Positions 25,435 to 33,317 of a stretch of 64,000 nucleotides of DNA are shown here, one piece after another; position 1 is the first letter of the stretch; each line of letters starts with the position of its first letter. Origin of the DNA: an uncultured Oscillospiraceae bacterium (GTDB taxonomy: Bacteria; Bacillota; Clostridia; Oscillospirales; Ruminococcaceae); assembly GCA_910579545.1 (NCBI GenBank), contig CAJTVI010000007.1, positions 6,126-70,125 of the forward strand. The letters run 5' to 3'. A program made the translations under genes and the position numbers. The notes beneath the pieces were generated by a model. The model ran no database searches. It was not told where the DNA came from and saw nothing but the letters and a program-made list of their open reading frames with translations.

Positions 25435-26187
25435 TTGCGTTTTTGGCCAAACCGGGGCGGCGCGCAGCCGCCCGCAGCTTCCCCATTTTCTCCCGGCCAG
25501 CCCGCGCGGGGCGCGACCGGCCCCGCCGGGCCGGATGGTTCATCCCAGCAAAGCCGGGGGCCCGCCGGGCCGGATACGCCGCGGCCGGGCGCGGCGCGGC
25601 AGGCCGGCCCCGCCCACTGGGCCATCCTCTTTTTGGGGGCGGCGATCCTGGCGTTTGGGCTTTTTAATGTGCACAGCCAAAGCGGCGTTACCGAGGGCGG
25701 GGTGCTGGGCACCACCCTGCTGCTGCTGCACTGGCTGCACCTTTCGCCCGCCCTCTCCAGCCCCATTCTGGACGGCGCCTGCTACCTGCTGGGCCTGCGG
25801 ATGCTGGGCTGGGGCTTTATCAAAAACGCGGTGTTCAGCAGCCTGAGCTACGCCGCCTGCTACGCGGCCTTTGAGCGGCTGGGCCCGGTGCTGCCCAGCC
25901 TGGCCGCCCACCCGCTGGCGGCGGCGCTGCTGGGCGGGCTGTTTGTGGGCGTTGGCGTGGGGCTGGTGGTGCGGGAGGGCGGCGCCTGCGGCGGCGACGA
26001 CGCGCTGGCGCTGGTGCTTTCGCGGCTGCTGCGCGTGGGCATCTCCCGGGCCTACTTCCTCACCGATTTCGTGGTGCTGATGCTTTCGCTCAGCTACATC
26101 CCGCCGCGCCGCATCCTGTTTTCGCTGCTCACCACCCTGGTCTCTTCCTTTGTGATCGAGCGCATCCAGTCCATCGGCCGGGTGTAG
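25435..26187 (+). CDS. YitT/YczE-like membrane protein
   Basis: A 250-residue protein. Residues 1-60 are a Pro/Gly/Ala-rich, probably disordered tail. The rest has five or six hydrophobic helices with YitT-family features: GVTEGGVLGTTLLLLHWL near the first helices and GVGVGLVVREGGACGGDDALA in the loop after the fourth. The function of the family is unknown. The frame is open upstream of the promoter; the only start with a ribosome site is the TTG at 25435, with AAAGGAG ten bases before it. Confidence 0.75.
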   Translation: MRFWPNRGGAQPPAASPFSPGQPARGATGPAGPDGSSQQSRGPAGPDTPRPGAARQAGPAHWAILFLGAAILAFGLFNVHSQSGVTEGGVLGTTLLLLHWLHLSPALSSPILDGACYLLGLRMLGWGFIKNAVFSSLSYAACYAAFERLGPVLPSLAAHPLAAALLGGLFVGVGVGLVVREGGACGGDDALALVLSRLLRVGISRAYFLTDFVVLMLSLSYIPPRRILFSLLTTLVSSFVIERIQSIGRV

Positions 26188-26235
26188 CCGGCCGGGGGGC
26201 CGCTTTTGGCCAATCCAGGGGCCGCTTTTGGCCAA

Positions 26236-26257
26236 TCTGGGGGCCGCGGCCCCCAGA
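26236..26257. repeat. GC-rich palindrome family, copy 3
   Basis: A perfect 22-bp palindrome, TCTGGGGGCCG-CGGCCCCCAGA, between two convergent genes. It is preceded by two copies of GGGGCCGCTTTTGGCCAATC. Confidence 0.8.
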
Positions 26258-26272
26258 CCCCCTTTCCCTACC

Positions 26273-26482
26273 CTATTTTATTTTGATGTACCGCTGCATC
26301 TGTTTGGCAAGGCCGGCAAGGGCGGGGTAGTTGTTGAGGGACGGCTCGGCCTCCACCGCCCGGCAGAGCTGGGCGTAGGTGGCCTCGATCCGGCCCGCCC
26401 GCACCCCTTCGGCCAGCAGGCCGGCCTTGGTAATGGCAAGCGTGGGGCGCTTTGACCCGCGGCCCGGCACAGCAAATTGCAT
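26273..26482 (-). CDS. Conserved 69-residue protein of unknown function
   Basis: A small soluble protein with a basic, helical character: PTLAITKAGLLAEGVRAG, then SLNNYPALAGLAKQMQRY. The start at 26482 has GAGGTGA seven bases upstream and its own -10, so it is probably real. I do not recognise a domain. It is divergent from murC. Confidence 0.6.
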   Translation of the reverse strand: MQFAVPGRGSKRPTLAITKAGLLAEGVRAGRIEATYAQLCRAVEAEPSLNNYPALAGLAKQMQRYIKIK

Positions 26483-26497
26483 GGAAACTCACCTCTC

Positions 26498-26518
26498 TTT
26501 TTGCTATTATAGCAAAAA
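26498..26518 (-). promoter_or_regulatory. Palindrome overlapping the -10 of the 69-residue gene
   Basis: TTTTTGCTA-TTA-TAGCAAAAA is a perfect 9-bp inverted repeat containing TATAAT on the minus strand (26506-26511). A repressor dimer binding here would block this promoter. No -35 is clear. Confidence 0.5.
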
Positions 26519-26555
26519 ATTGGCTTTGAGTGTTTATTTTATGCGGCAAAAATTA

Positions 26556-26561
26556 TATAAT
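26556..26561 (+). promoter_or_regulatory. -10 element upstream of murC
   Basis: TATAAT preceded by an AT-rich stretch; the 17-bp position upstream (TTTATT) is a weak -35. Confidence 0.45.
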
Positions 26562-26706
26562 GGTGGCAGGGCCTTTGCCCCGGCGCGGCATCTGCCGGGC
26601 CAACGCGCCCGCCAAACGCCGTCCGCCGGCCTTTTACGCGCGCCGGCGGGGCGCCTTTACGGCTGCGGGCGGGCCAGGCCTGAGATTGTTTGAGGGGATG
26701 TTTGCG

Positions 26707-28089
26707 ATGCGGATCACGAGCGGATTTAACAAAGACCTGTTGGACGGTGTGCGCCGGCTGCACTTTATTGGCATTGGCGGCAGCGGCATGTACCCGCTGG
26801 TGCAGATCCTGGCCTCCAAGGGCTACGAGATCACGGGCAGCGATGTCAACGAGGGGCATATCATCGAGGACGAGCGCGCCATGGGCATCCCGGTGTTTAT
26901 GGATCACAAGCCCGAAAACATCGAAGGGGCGGACATGATCGTGTATTCCGCCGCCATCCATGAGGAAAACCCCGAGCTGCAGGCCGCCCACATCCACGGC
27001 ATCCCATGCGTGGAACGCAGCGTGATGCTGGGGTATGTCTGCCGGCTCTACCAGCGCAGCATCTGCGTGGCCGGCACCCACGGCAAAACCACCACCACCA
27101 GCATGATCACCAGCATGCTGGAGCTGGCCGGGCGGGATCCCTCGGCCGTGATCGGGGGCAAGCTGCCGCTGATCGGCGGGTACGGCAAGGCCGGCAATGG
27201 GCCCAGCATCGTGATCGAGGCCTGCGAATACGCCGAGACCTTTTTGCGGCTGGCCCCTACCATTGGCATCGTGCTCAACATCGACAACGACCATCTGGAT
27301 TACTACGGCACCCTGGGCCAGCTTAAGTTTGCCTTTAAGCGGTTTGCCCTGCTCTGCCGCCACATGATCATCGTCAACGCGGACGACGCCAACACTATGC
27401 AGGTGATGGACAGCATCGACCGGGACATGCGCACCTTTGCCATCGAGCGCCGGGCGGACTACCAGGCGGTGAACATCCAGGAATACAAGCCCGGGTATTT
27501 TGAGTTTGACGCGTTGGAATTTGGCGATCCCTTTGCGCACATCCGGCTGGGCGCGCCGGGCCGGCACAACATCTACAACGCCCTGGCCATGCTTTGCTGC
27601 GTGCGGCCGCTGGGCCTGACCCCGGACGACGCCGTGCGCGCGGCCGAGCATTTCCGCGGCGCGGGCCGCCGGTTTGAGCTGAAGGGCGAGGTCAACGGCG
27701 CCGCCGTGGCGGACGATTACGCCCACCACCCCACCGAACTGCGGGCCACCCTGCAAACCGCCCGCGAGATGGATTACAAGCGCATCTGGGCGGTGCACCA
27801 GCCCTTTACCTACAGCCGCACCCGGATGCTGCTGGATGATTTTGCCGAGGTGCTGCAGCTGGCCGACAAGGTTGTGCTGACCCCCATCATGGGCGGCCGC
27901 GAGCTGGACGACGGCAGCGTAAAGAGCGAGGACCTGGCCGCCAAGATCCCCGGCAGCGTGGTGGTGGAGAGCCTTGCCGCCGCCGCCGAGTATATCCGCC
28001 AGAACGCCCAGCCGGGCGATCTGGTGATCACCTTAGGCTGCGGCGACGTATACAAGGCCTCGGATCTGATGGTGGGCCTGTGCGGGTAA
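26707..28089 (+). CDS. murC: UDP-N-acetylmuramate--L-alanine ligase
   Basis: A 460-residue cytoplasmic enzyme that adds L-Ala to UDP-MurNAc in peptidoglycan precursor synthesis. It has the N-terminal HFIGIGGSGMYPL motif, the ATP-binding GTHGKTTTTSMI (about residues 119-130), EACEYAETFL and NIDNDHLDYY in the central domain, and DDYAHHPTEL plus HQPFTYSRT in the C-terminal domain. The full length is normal. Starts at 26698 and 26707 are possible; GAGGGG is spaced correctly for 26707. Confidence 0.97.
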   Translation: MRITSGFNKDLLDGVRRLHFIGIGGSGMYPLVQILASKGYEITGSDVNEGHIIEDERAMGIPVFMDHKPENIEGADMIVYSAAIHEENPELQAAHIHGIPCVERSVMLGYVCRLYQRSICVAGTHGKTTTTSMITSMLELAGRDPSAVIGGKLPLIGGYGKAGNGPSIVIEACEYAETFLRLAPTIGIVLNIDNDHLDYYGTLGQLKFAFKRFALLCRHMIIVNADDANTMQVMDSIDRDMRTFAIERRADYQAVNIQEYKPGYFEFDALEFGDPFAHIRLGAPGRHNIYNALAMLCCVRPLGLTPDDAVRAAEHFRGAGRRFELKGEVNGAAVADDYAHHPTELRATLQTAREMDYKRIWAVHQPFTYSRTRMLLDDFAEVLQLADKVVLTPIMGGRELDDGSVKSEDLAAKIPGSVVVESLAAAAEYIRQNAQPGDLVITLGCGDVYKASDLMVGLCG

Positions 28090-28132
28090 GGCCGCGGCAC
28101 AAAAAGCCGGCCGCTCCCACCATGTAAAGGCC

Positions 28133-28161
28133 GGTCAAGGGGGCCACAGGCCCCCTTGACC
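28133..28161. repeat. GC-rich palindrome family, copy 4
   Basis: GGTCAAGGGGGCC and GGCCCCCTTGACC are separated by three bases, 44 bases after the murC stop. Confidence 0.75.
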
Positions 28162-28285
28162 CCCGCCATACCGGGCAAAATCCTTTGCCCGGCGCAGGGC
28201 CATTCCGGCGGGCAACGCACGGCGACCGCCCGGCAGTTGGTTTTATGCGGGCGGCCTTTTTATGCGGCACAGGCAAATACGGCAC

Positions 28286-28327
28286 AAAAAAAGCGGCATG
28301 GCGCTTTGGCGCCATGCCGCTTTTTTT
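28286..28327. terminator. Bidirectional terminator between murC and the zinc-ribbon gene
   Basis: AAAAAAAGCGGCATGGCG and CGCCATGCCGCTTTTTTT: 11-bp stem with A/T runs on both sides. Confidence 0.9.
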
Positions 28328-28342
28328 GTGGAATGAAAAGGC

Positions 28343-28621
28343 TCAGCCGTTTTCCTTCATCTTCGCAAAGCAGTCGCTGCAGTACACAGGACGGTCCTCG
28401 CGGGGCTGGAACGGGACGCGGGCGATCTTGCCGCAGGCGGCGCAGGTAGCCTCAAACATCTCGCGGTTGCCGCGGCTGGAATTCTTGCGGGCGTCACGGC
28501 AGGCCTTGCAGCGCTGGGGCTCGTTCTCAAAGCCCTTCTCCGCATAGAACTCCTGCTCGCCGGCGGTAAAGGTGAATTCCTGACCGCAGTCTTTACATAC
28601 CAGGATCTTGTCTTCGTACAT
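28343..28621 (-). CDS. Zinc-ribbon protein (CxxC-x17-CxxC type)
   Basis: A 92-residue protein with two zinc-binding halves. The N-terminal half has CKDCGQEFTFTAGEQEFYAE and CKACRDAR; the C-terminal half has CAAC, 17 residues, then CSDC. This matches the zinc-ribbon family found in many anaerobes; the role is unknown. GGAGATA precedes the ATG at 28621. It follows the sigma factor gene on the same strand and may be co-transcribed with it. Confidence 0.85.
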   Translation of the reverse strand: MYEDKILVCKDCGQEFTFTAGEQEFYAEKGFENEPQRCKACRDARKNSSRGNREMFEATCAACGKIARVPFQPREDRPVYCSDCFAKMKENG

Positions 28622-28766
28622 GTTTGGATATCTCCTCATTTTAAATTTGCCCGCGGAAGGATTTCAACCGTCACCTTTGGCTTTTTGGGAACCAATGCTC
28701 TGAATGTTAAGCTACTTGGGCATATTATCTACAACGCCTTGCAGCGATGTATCGCATTAAAACCGC

Positions 28767-29309
28767 TCACCCCGCCCGCAGCTTGCGCCGCGCCCGGGAA
28801 AGGGCGTTTTCCACCGCCTTGTGGGGGCGGCCCAGCGCCGCGGCGATCCGCGCGCTGCCCATCCCGTCCAAAAACAGGCCCAGGACCTCCCGCTCGAAGG
28901 GGGAAAGCTGCGCGTCCAGCCGGCGCATCCAATCGTCGTACCGCTCGCTCTGGATGGCAAGCTCCTCGGGGCCGGGGCTGGTCTCGCCGGTCTCTTCGCC
29001 CAGCGGCAGGCTGCCCAGCAGGGGCCCGTGCTTTTTGCGCTGCGCCGCCCGCCGCGCCGAAAACTGCGCGTGGCGGATACAGGCGGCGGCATACGGCTCA
29101 AAGGCCGCGCGGGCGGGGTCGTAGGTCTGGATGGCATGGAAGAGGGCGATGATGCCCTCCTGCACGGCGTCCTCATACTCAAGGCCCGGGCCGGCGCAGA
29201 CCGACGCGCCGCGCCGGATGGCGGGGGTCATGTGGGCGATCGCCCCGGCCAGCGCGGCTTCATCGCCCGCGCGCGCCGCAGCAACCTGCTCCGGGCTAAA
29301 CCGCGCCAT
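28767..29309 (-). CDS. RNA polymerase sigma-70 family factor (ECF/SigH-like)
   Basis: A 180-residue sigma factor. Region 2 spans about 40-95 (EYEDAVQEGIIALFHAIQTYDP, then EPYAAACIRHAQF). Region 4 is at the C-terminus (LSPFEREVLGLFLDGMGSARIAAALGRPHKAVENALSRARRKL). Residues between are charged and poorly conserved. The arrangement is closest to SigH-like clostridial factors. The target promoters are unknown; no anti-sigma factor is adjacent. It is divergent from fprA. Confidence 0.85.
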   Translation of the reverse strand: MARFSPEQVAAARAGDEAALAGAIAHMTPAIRRGASVCAGPGLEYEDAVQEGIIALFHAIQTYDPARAAFEPYAAACIRHAQFSARRAAQRKKHGPLLGSLPLGEETGETSPGPEELAIQSERYDDWMRRLDAQLSPFEREVLGLFLDGMGSARIAAALGRPHKAVENALSRARRKLRAG

Positions 29310-29344
29310 CTGCCCACCACTCCCGCACTGCTTGCTGTTTTCTA

Positions 29345-29373
29345 ATTGTACCGTTTCAAAAGGGGTTTGTCAA
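29345..29373 (-). promoter_or_regulatory. Consensus promoter of the sigma factor gene
   Basis: On the minus strand, -35 TTGACA (29368-29373), an exact 17-bp spacer, and -10 TACAAT (29345-29350). Confidence 0.8.
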
Positions 29374-29566
29374 CTGTATTTTGTGCAATCTTCCACGTTT
29401 TGCGCTTTTTTCTCCGCTGCAAATTTTTCCTTCCCTGCCGGCCTTGCGGCCCGCCTGGCAGCGGGGGCCGCGGGTTCTCAAGAGGGACGGCGGAACGGCC
29501 GCCGCCTTGGTTCGGGCCGCGGATTTCTGCGTCCGTTTTTGGGGCAGCCGCGGTCTTGCACCGCTC

Positions 29567-29594
29567 TCGACATTTGGCAAAAATTTGGTATAAT
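29567..29594 (+). promoter_or_regulatory. Promoter of the flavodiiron protein gene
   Basis: -35 TCGACA (29567-29572), 16-bp spacer, extended -10 TGGTATAAT (29586-29594). Confidence 0.7.
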
Positions 29595-29597
29595 AAA

Positions 29598-29644
29598 ACC
29601 GCGGTATCCCTGTGCCCGGGGCGCGCCGGACCGCGGATGTTTTT
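29598..29644 (+). promoter_or_regulatory. Leader hairpin with T-run before fprA
   Basis: CCGCGGT (29599-29605) can pair with ACCGCGG (29630-29636), followed by ATGTTTTT. A GC-rich stem sits between. It lies between promoter and ribosome site, as at 3404 and 6347. Confidence 0.4.
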
Positions 29645-29687
29645 GCTGGTTCAAAACGAATTTGTGGATAAAAAAGGAGACTGCGTT

Positions 29688-30893
29688 ATGTACAACTGCC
29701 GCAAGCTTTTGCCCGACCTTTACTGGGTGGGCGCAAACGACCGCCGCCTGGCCCTGTTTGAAAACCTGTTTCCCATCCCGCGGGGGGTGTCCTACAACGC
29801 CTACCTGCTGCTGGACGAGAAGACCGTGCTGCTGGACACGGTGGACCACGCGGTGAGCCGTGTTTTTTTGGAGAATGTGGAGCACCTTTTAAACGGCCGC
29901 GGCCTCGACTATGTGATCGTGAACCACATGGAGCCGGACCACTGCGCCACCCTGCAGGCCCTGCTGGCCCGCTGGCCGGAGGCCCAGGTCTTGTGCACCG
30001 CCAAGGCCGTGCAGATGATCGGGCAGTTTTTTGGCCCGGCCCTTGCGGCAAAGGCGCAGAGCGTGGCCGAGGGCCAGACCCTCTGCACCGGGCGGCACAC
30101 CCTGCGGTTTATCACCGCGCCGATGGTGCACTGGCCCGAGGTGATGGTGACCTTTGACGAGGGCGACGGGGTGCTGTTTTCGGCCGACGCCTTTGGCAGC
30201 TTTGGCGCGCTGGACGGCCACCTGTTTGCGGATGAGCTGGACTTTGCCGGGCGCTTTTTGCCGGACGCCCGCCGCTACTACGCCAACATTGTGGGCAAGT
30301 ACGGCGCGCAGGTGGCCGCGCTGCTGAAAAAGGCGGCCGGGCTGGACATCCGGGCGATCTGCCCGCTGCATGGGCCCATCTGGCGCAAAAACCTTGACTG
30401 GCTGCTGGAAAAATACCAGCGCTGGAGCCAGTGGCAGCCGGAGGAGCAGGCGGTGCTGGTGGCCTACGCCTCGATGTACGGCAACACGGCCGAGGCGGCC
30501 GAGACCCTGGCCGGGCTGCTGGCCGAGGCCGGGGTGCAGAAGATCGCGGTGTACGATGTTTCGGCCACTGACGTGTCCGAGCTGGTGGGCGAGGCCTTCC
30601 GCTGCAGCCATCTGGTGCTGGCGGCACCCACCTACAACGGCGGGGTCTACCCCAAGATGGAGGAGCTGCTGGCCCACCTGAAGGCGGCCGGGCTGCAAAA
30701 GCGGACGGTGGCCCTGCTGGAAAACGGCAGCTGGGCCCCCGCCGCGGCCAAGGGCATGCGGGCGGCGCTGGAGGGCATGAAGGAGATGGCCCTGCTGGAA
30801 AACACCGTGAGCATCAAGTCCAGCCTGGCCGAGGGGCAGCTGCCCGCCCTGAAGGCGCTGGCCGACGAACTGGCCGGCACGCTGGCACGGTAA
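29688..30893 (+). CDS. fprA: Flavodiiron protein (A-type flavoprotein, FprA-like)
   Basis: A 401-residue enzyme that reduces O2 to water or NO to N2O in anaerobes. The N-terminal metallo-beta-lactamase domain carries the diiron ligands in NHMEPDHCA (H-x-E-x-D-H pattern), APMVHWPEVM and CPLHGPIW. The C-terminal flavodoxin domain (about 255-398) has the FMN loop YASMYGNTAEAA and APTYNGGVYP. AAAAGGAG selects the ATG at 29688; the upstream open frame is not family-like. With Rnf and the EFR1 protein it points to strict anaerobic redox metabolism. Its 3' end is duplicated just downstream. Confidence 0.93.
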   Translation: MYNCRKLLPDLYWVGANDRRLALFENLFPIPRGVSYNAYLLLDEKTVLLDTVDHAVSRVFLENVEHLLNGRGLDYVIVNHMEPDHCATLQALLARWPEAQVLCTAKAVQMIGQFFGPALAAKAQSVAEGQTLCTGRHTLRFITAPMVHWPEVMVTFDEGDGVLFSADAFGSFGALDGHLFADELDFAGRFLPDARRYYANIVGKYGAQVAALLKKAAGLDIRAICPLHGPIWRKNLDWLLEKYQRWSQWQPEEQAVLVAYASMYGNTAEAAETLAGLLAEAGVQKIAVYDVSATDVSELVGEAFRCSHLVLAAPTYNGGVYPKMEELLAHLKAAGLQKRTVALLENGSWAPAAAKGMRAALEGMKEMALLENTVSIKSSLAEGQLPALKALADELAGTLAR

Positions 30894-30939
30894 AGGTGCT
30901 GGCTGAGACACTGGCCGGCACGCTGGCGTTGTAAGGGCT
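30858..30939 (+). repeat. Tandem duplication of the fprA 3' end (41-bp period)
   Basis: The last codons of fprA (30858-30898) are repeated imperfectly at 30899-30939. Both contain ACTGGCCGGCACGCTGGC and end in a TAA. Confidence 0.7.
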
Positions 30940-30945
30940 CCAGCC

Positions 30946-31116
30946 TTTACAGCCGCGGCTGACGGCGGACGTTGGAGCGGCGCTTTGGTACGGTAAGCCT
31001 CCTTTTCCGCCGCAGCAGGCGGCGGGCGTTGGAGCGGCGCTTTGGCACGGTAAGCCGCCTTTACAGCCGCGGCAGGCGGCGGGCATTGGGGCGGCATTTT
31101 GGCGCGGTAAGCCGCC
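30946..31116. repeat. 57-bp tandem repeat, three copies
   Basis: Units 30946-31002, 31003-31059 and 31060-31116 share GTTGGAGCGGCGCTTTGG-like cores and end GGTAAGCC(G/T)CC. The period is a multiple of three, so reading frames stay open through it on both strands, but there is no ribosome site or family resemblance. It lies between fprA and the capsule operon. Confidence 0.85.
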
Positions 31117-31176
31117 TTTTGAAACCGGCGGGCCAAAAAGCTGCATCCTTTTTCTGTCCATCCATGGTATGATTTC

Positions 31177-31215
31177 AAAAACTCCCCATCTGCAAAATTG
31201 CAGGTGGGGAGTTTT
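31177..31215. terminator. Bidirectional terminator between fprA and the capsule operon
   Basis: AAAACTCCCCATCTGCAA and TTGCAGGTGGGGAGTTTT form an 18-bp stem with one G-T pair and a 3-base loop. On the minus strand it terminates the 22-kb capsule operon. Confidence 0.88.
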
Positions 31216-31225
31216 GTATAGGGGG

Positions 31226-31247
31226 TCTGGGGGGCGCGCCCCCCAGA
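31226..31247. repeat. GC-rich palindrome family, copy 5
   Basis: A perfect 22-bp palindrome TCTGGGGGGCG-CGCCCCCCAGA, followed by two copies of ATCGGCCCAGTATCCCAA. Confidence 0.8.
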
Positions 31248-31307
31248 TCGGCCCAGTATCCCAAATCGGCCCAGTATCCCAAATCGGCCCAAATCGCCCC
31301 GGCGGCC

Positions 31308-33317
31308 CTACTGGATCAGCTCCACAAACCGGCTGGCGGGATCCAGCCCATTTTCGGCCAGCAGGGCCTCGCTGCGGGCGTCCGGCGCGTAGAAGATCAA
31401 ATAATCGTACTTTCCGTACAATTCGCTCAAAGTATACTCTTCGTCGTCGAATTGCCAAAAATCGACCGTGTCGGTGTTGAGCACATACCGCGCCACATAC
31501 CGCATGCCCCAGGTGTCGATCTGCTCGGGATCGCCCCCGCGGGTGTACACAAGGCAGCGCTTGCCGTCCTCGAGGGCATACTGGCTCTTGATGGCAAGCC
31601 ATTCGCCCTGGGTCCCGGTATCCCGGTAGGGCGCACGCCGCCAGAGGGCTTGCAGCTGGCTTGGCGTGCCCAGCAGCAGCAAGGCCGCCAGCAAAACCGT
31701 TCCCGCCGCCGCAAAGGCGCCCGGCTTTACAGCCTTGCGCCCTCCCCCGCGGGGGGCGGGGCCGCCTTGGGACTGGCCCGCGCCGGCGGGGGCCGCGCCG
31801 GAAGGGGCAGGCGCGGCTTTTTTTGCCGGGGCCGTGCCCTCCTGCATGGGGGCCGCCCCTGCCGCGGCATTTTGCGCCGGGGCCAAAGCCAAAAGCAGGA
31901 GGATGGCCAGCGCGGCGGCAAGGTAGAGCAGGGCGGTGAGGTGGTAGCGGGTGATGCTGGCAAGGCAGAGCATCTCGGCGGTATTCATCGAAAACAGATA
32001 GGTGCCCAGCAGGCAGAGCAGGTAGGCCAGTTCACAGCCGGCCAGCGCTGCCCAAAGCCCGGCCGCCCGCCGCCCGGGCAGCCGGCCGGAGGCATACAGC
32101 CCCGCCAGCAGGGCCGCCGAGCCAACCGCCAGCGCCCAAAAAACGCGGGTGTCGGCCTGCGAAAGGTCAACAAAGTGCCGGGCAAAGAGGCCAAAAAAGC
32201 TGCGGACCTCCCCGGCGGTTTTGCCGCCCAGCATCCCCGCGTACCCGGCCAGCGAGACCGCGTGCTTGCTGGCCCCGCCGCCCGCCTCCATGGCCGTTTG
32301 GGGAAAGATCATTGCCACATGCCGCGTCCAGAGCCAAAAGGCCGCAAAGGGCGCGGCCGCCGCCGCCCAAAAGGCGGGCAGGGCCCGCCGGCGGCCGGGC
32401 ACAGCCGTTGCGCCCGGGGCCAAAGCCGCGGCGCTTGCCGCCGGATGCCGCCCGGCCGGGGCGGCGCTTGCCGCCCCCTCCCCCGCCGCACGGCCGGGCC
32501 TGAAAGCAAACCAGGCCAGCACCAAAAGGTTTGCCGCCGCAAAAAAGAGGCCGCTGTTTTTGATCACTGCCTCCAGCAGCAGGGCCGGCAGGGCCGCAAG
32601 GGCCGCCTTTTGGGGCTGGGCCGGGCCGTAATACGTGATCACCGCAAGGGCGCCCGCGGCCTGCACCGCCAAAAGGGTATCCACCCGCAGGTCCACCGGG
32701 GGGATGTTGCCCACCAGCAAAAACAGGATGGCCGCGGCCCCCAGCGCCGCCCCGGCCCCGCTGCGCCTTGGCACAAACACCAGCAGCGCAAAGGCCCCGG
32801 CCAGCAGCAGGAGGCCCTGGGCGTAGACCATCATCCCATCCGACACGCCCACCGCATCACAGAAATACTTGATCCATCCGGCGCTGCCGGGCGGGTAGGC
32901 GGTAAACTCGATGGCGGTGTTTTGGGCGTTGGGCAGCCGGCCAAACCGCAGCATGGTTTTTGCCATCACCGCCCAGTGGGACATATTGTCGTGCCCGGCG
33001 ATCACCCCGCCCCGCATCAAAAAGAGCATCCAGCCCGCCGCAAGGCAGAACCCAAGGCTGCGCAGGCTTTTAAACGCGGCAAAGGCGGCACGGCGGCGCA
33101 CGGCATAAAAGCCCAGCAGCCCCAGGCCCCCCAGCCAAAGCACCGCCTCGGCCGGCGCATAGATGTTGAGCAGGCCGGCCGCAAACTGCACCGCGCCCAT
33201 GCCGGAAAAGGCCACAAAGGGGCAGAGCTCGAGGGCGATGCCCCAGCGCCGCGCAAGCAGCAGGCACCACCCGGCCGAGGAGAGAGCGAACAGCCCCAGC
33301 CGCACAAGGCTCATCAT
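31308..33317 (-). CDS. Polytopic membrane protein, GT-C glycosyltransferase-like
   Basis: A 669-residue protein with about 13-15 hydrophobic helices. The first large loop contains AGHDNMSHWAVMAK, the acidic/His loop motif seen in GT-C type glycosyltransferases of surface-polysaccharide loci. A Pro/Ala-rich cytoplasmic linker lies around 490-525, and a soluble C-terminal segment follows (about 555-669). It probably transfers a sugar from a polyprenyl-linked donor outside the membrane. The ATG overlaps the polymerase gene's stop. It is the last gene of the capsule operon. Confidence 0.7.
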   Translation of the reverse strand: MMSLVRLGLFALSSAGWCLLLARRWGIALELCPFVAFSGMGAVQFAAGLLNIYAPAEAVLWLGGLGLLGFYAVRRRAAFAAFKSLRSLGFCLAAGWMLFLMRGGVIAGHDNMSHWAVMAKTMLRFGRLPNAQNTAIEFTAYPPGSAGWIKYFCDAVGVSDGMMVYAQGLLLLAGAFALLVFVPRRSGAGAALGAAAILFLLVGNIPPVDLRVDTLLAVQAAGALAVITYYGPAQPQKAALAALPALLLEAVIKNSGLFFAAANLLVLAWFAFRPGRAAGEGAASAAPAGRHPAASAAALAPGATAVPGRRRALPAFWAAAAAPFAAFWLWTRHVAMIFPQTAMEAGGGASKHAVSLAGYAGMLGGKTAGEVRSFFGLFARHFVDLSQADTRVFWALAVGSAALLAGLYASGRLPGRRAAGLWAALAGCELAYLLCLLGTYLFSMNTAEMLCLASITRYHLTALLYLAAALAILLLLALAPAQNAAAGAAPMQEGTAPAKKAAPAPSGAAPAGAGQSQGGPAPRGGGRKAVKPGAFAAAGTVLLAALLLLGTPSQLQALWRRAPYRDTGTQGEWLAIKSQYALEDGKRCLVYTRGGDPEQIDTWGMRYVARYVLNTDTVDFWQFDDEEYTLSELYGKYDYLIFYAPDARSEALLAENGLDPASRFVELIQ

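Noticed and set aside
29889..31292. Minus-strand open frame with 19-residue repeats through the 57-bp array
   Set aside because: The repeat period is a multiple of three, so the frame stays open by construction. It continues antisense to fprA, with no ribosome site or known domain.
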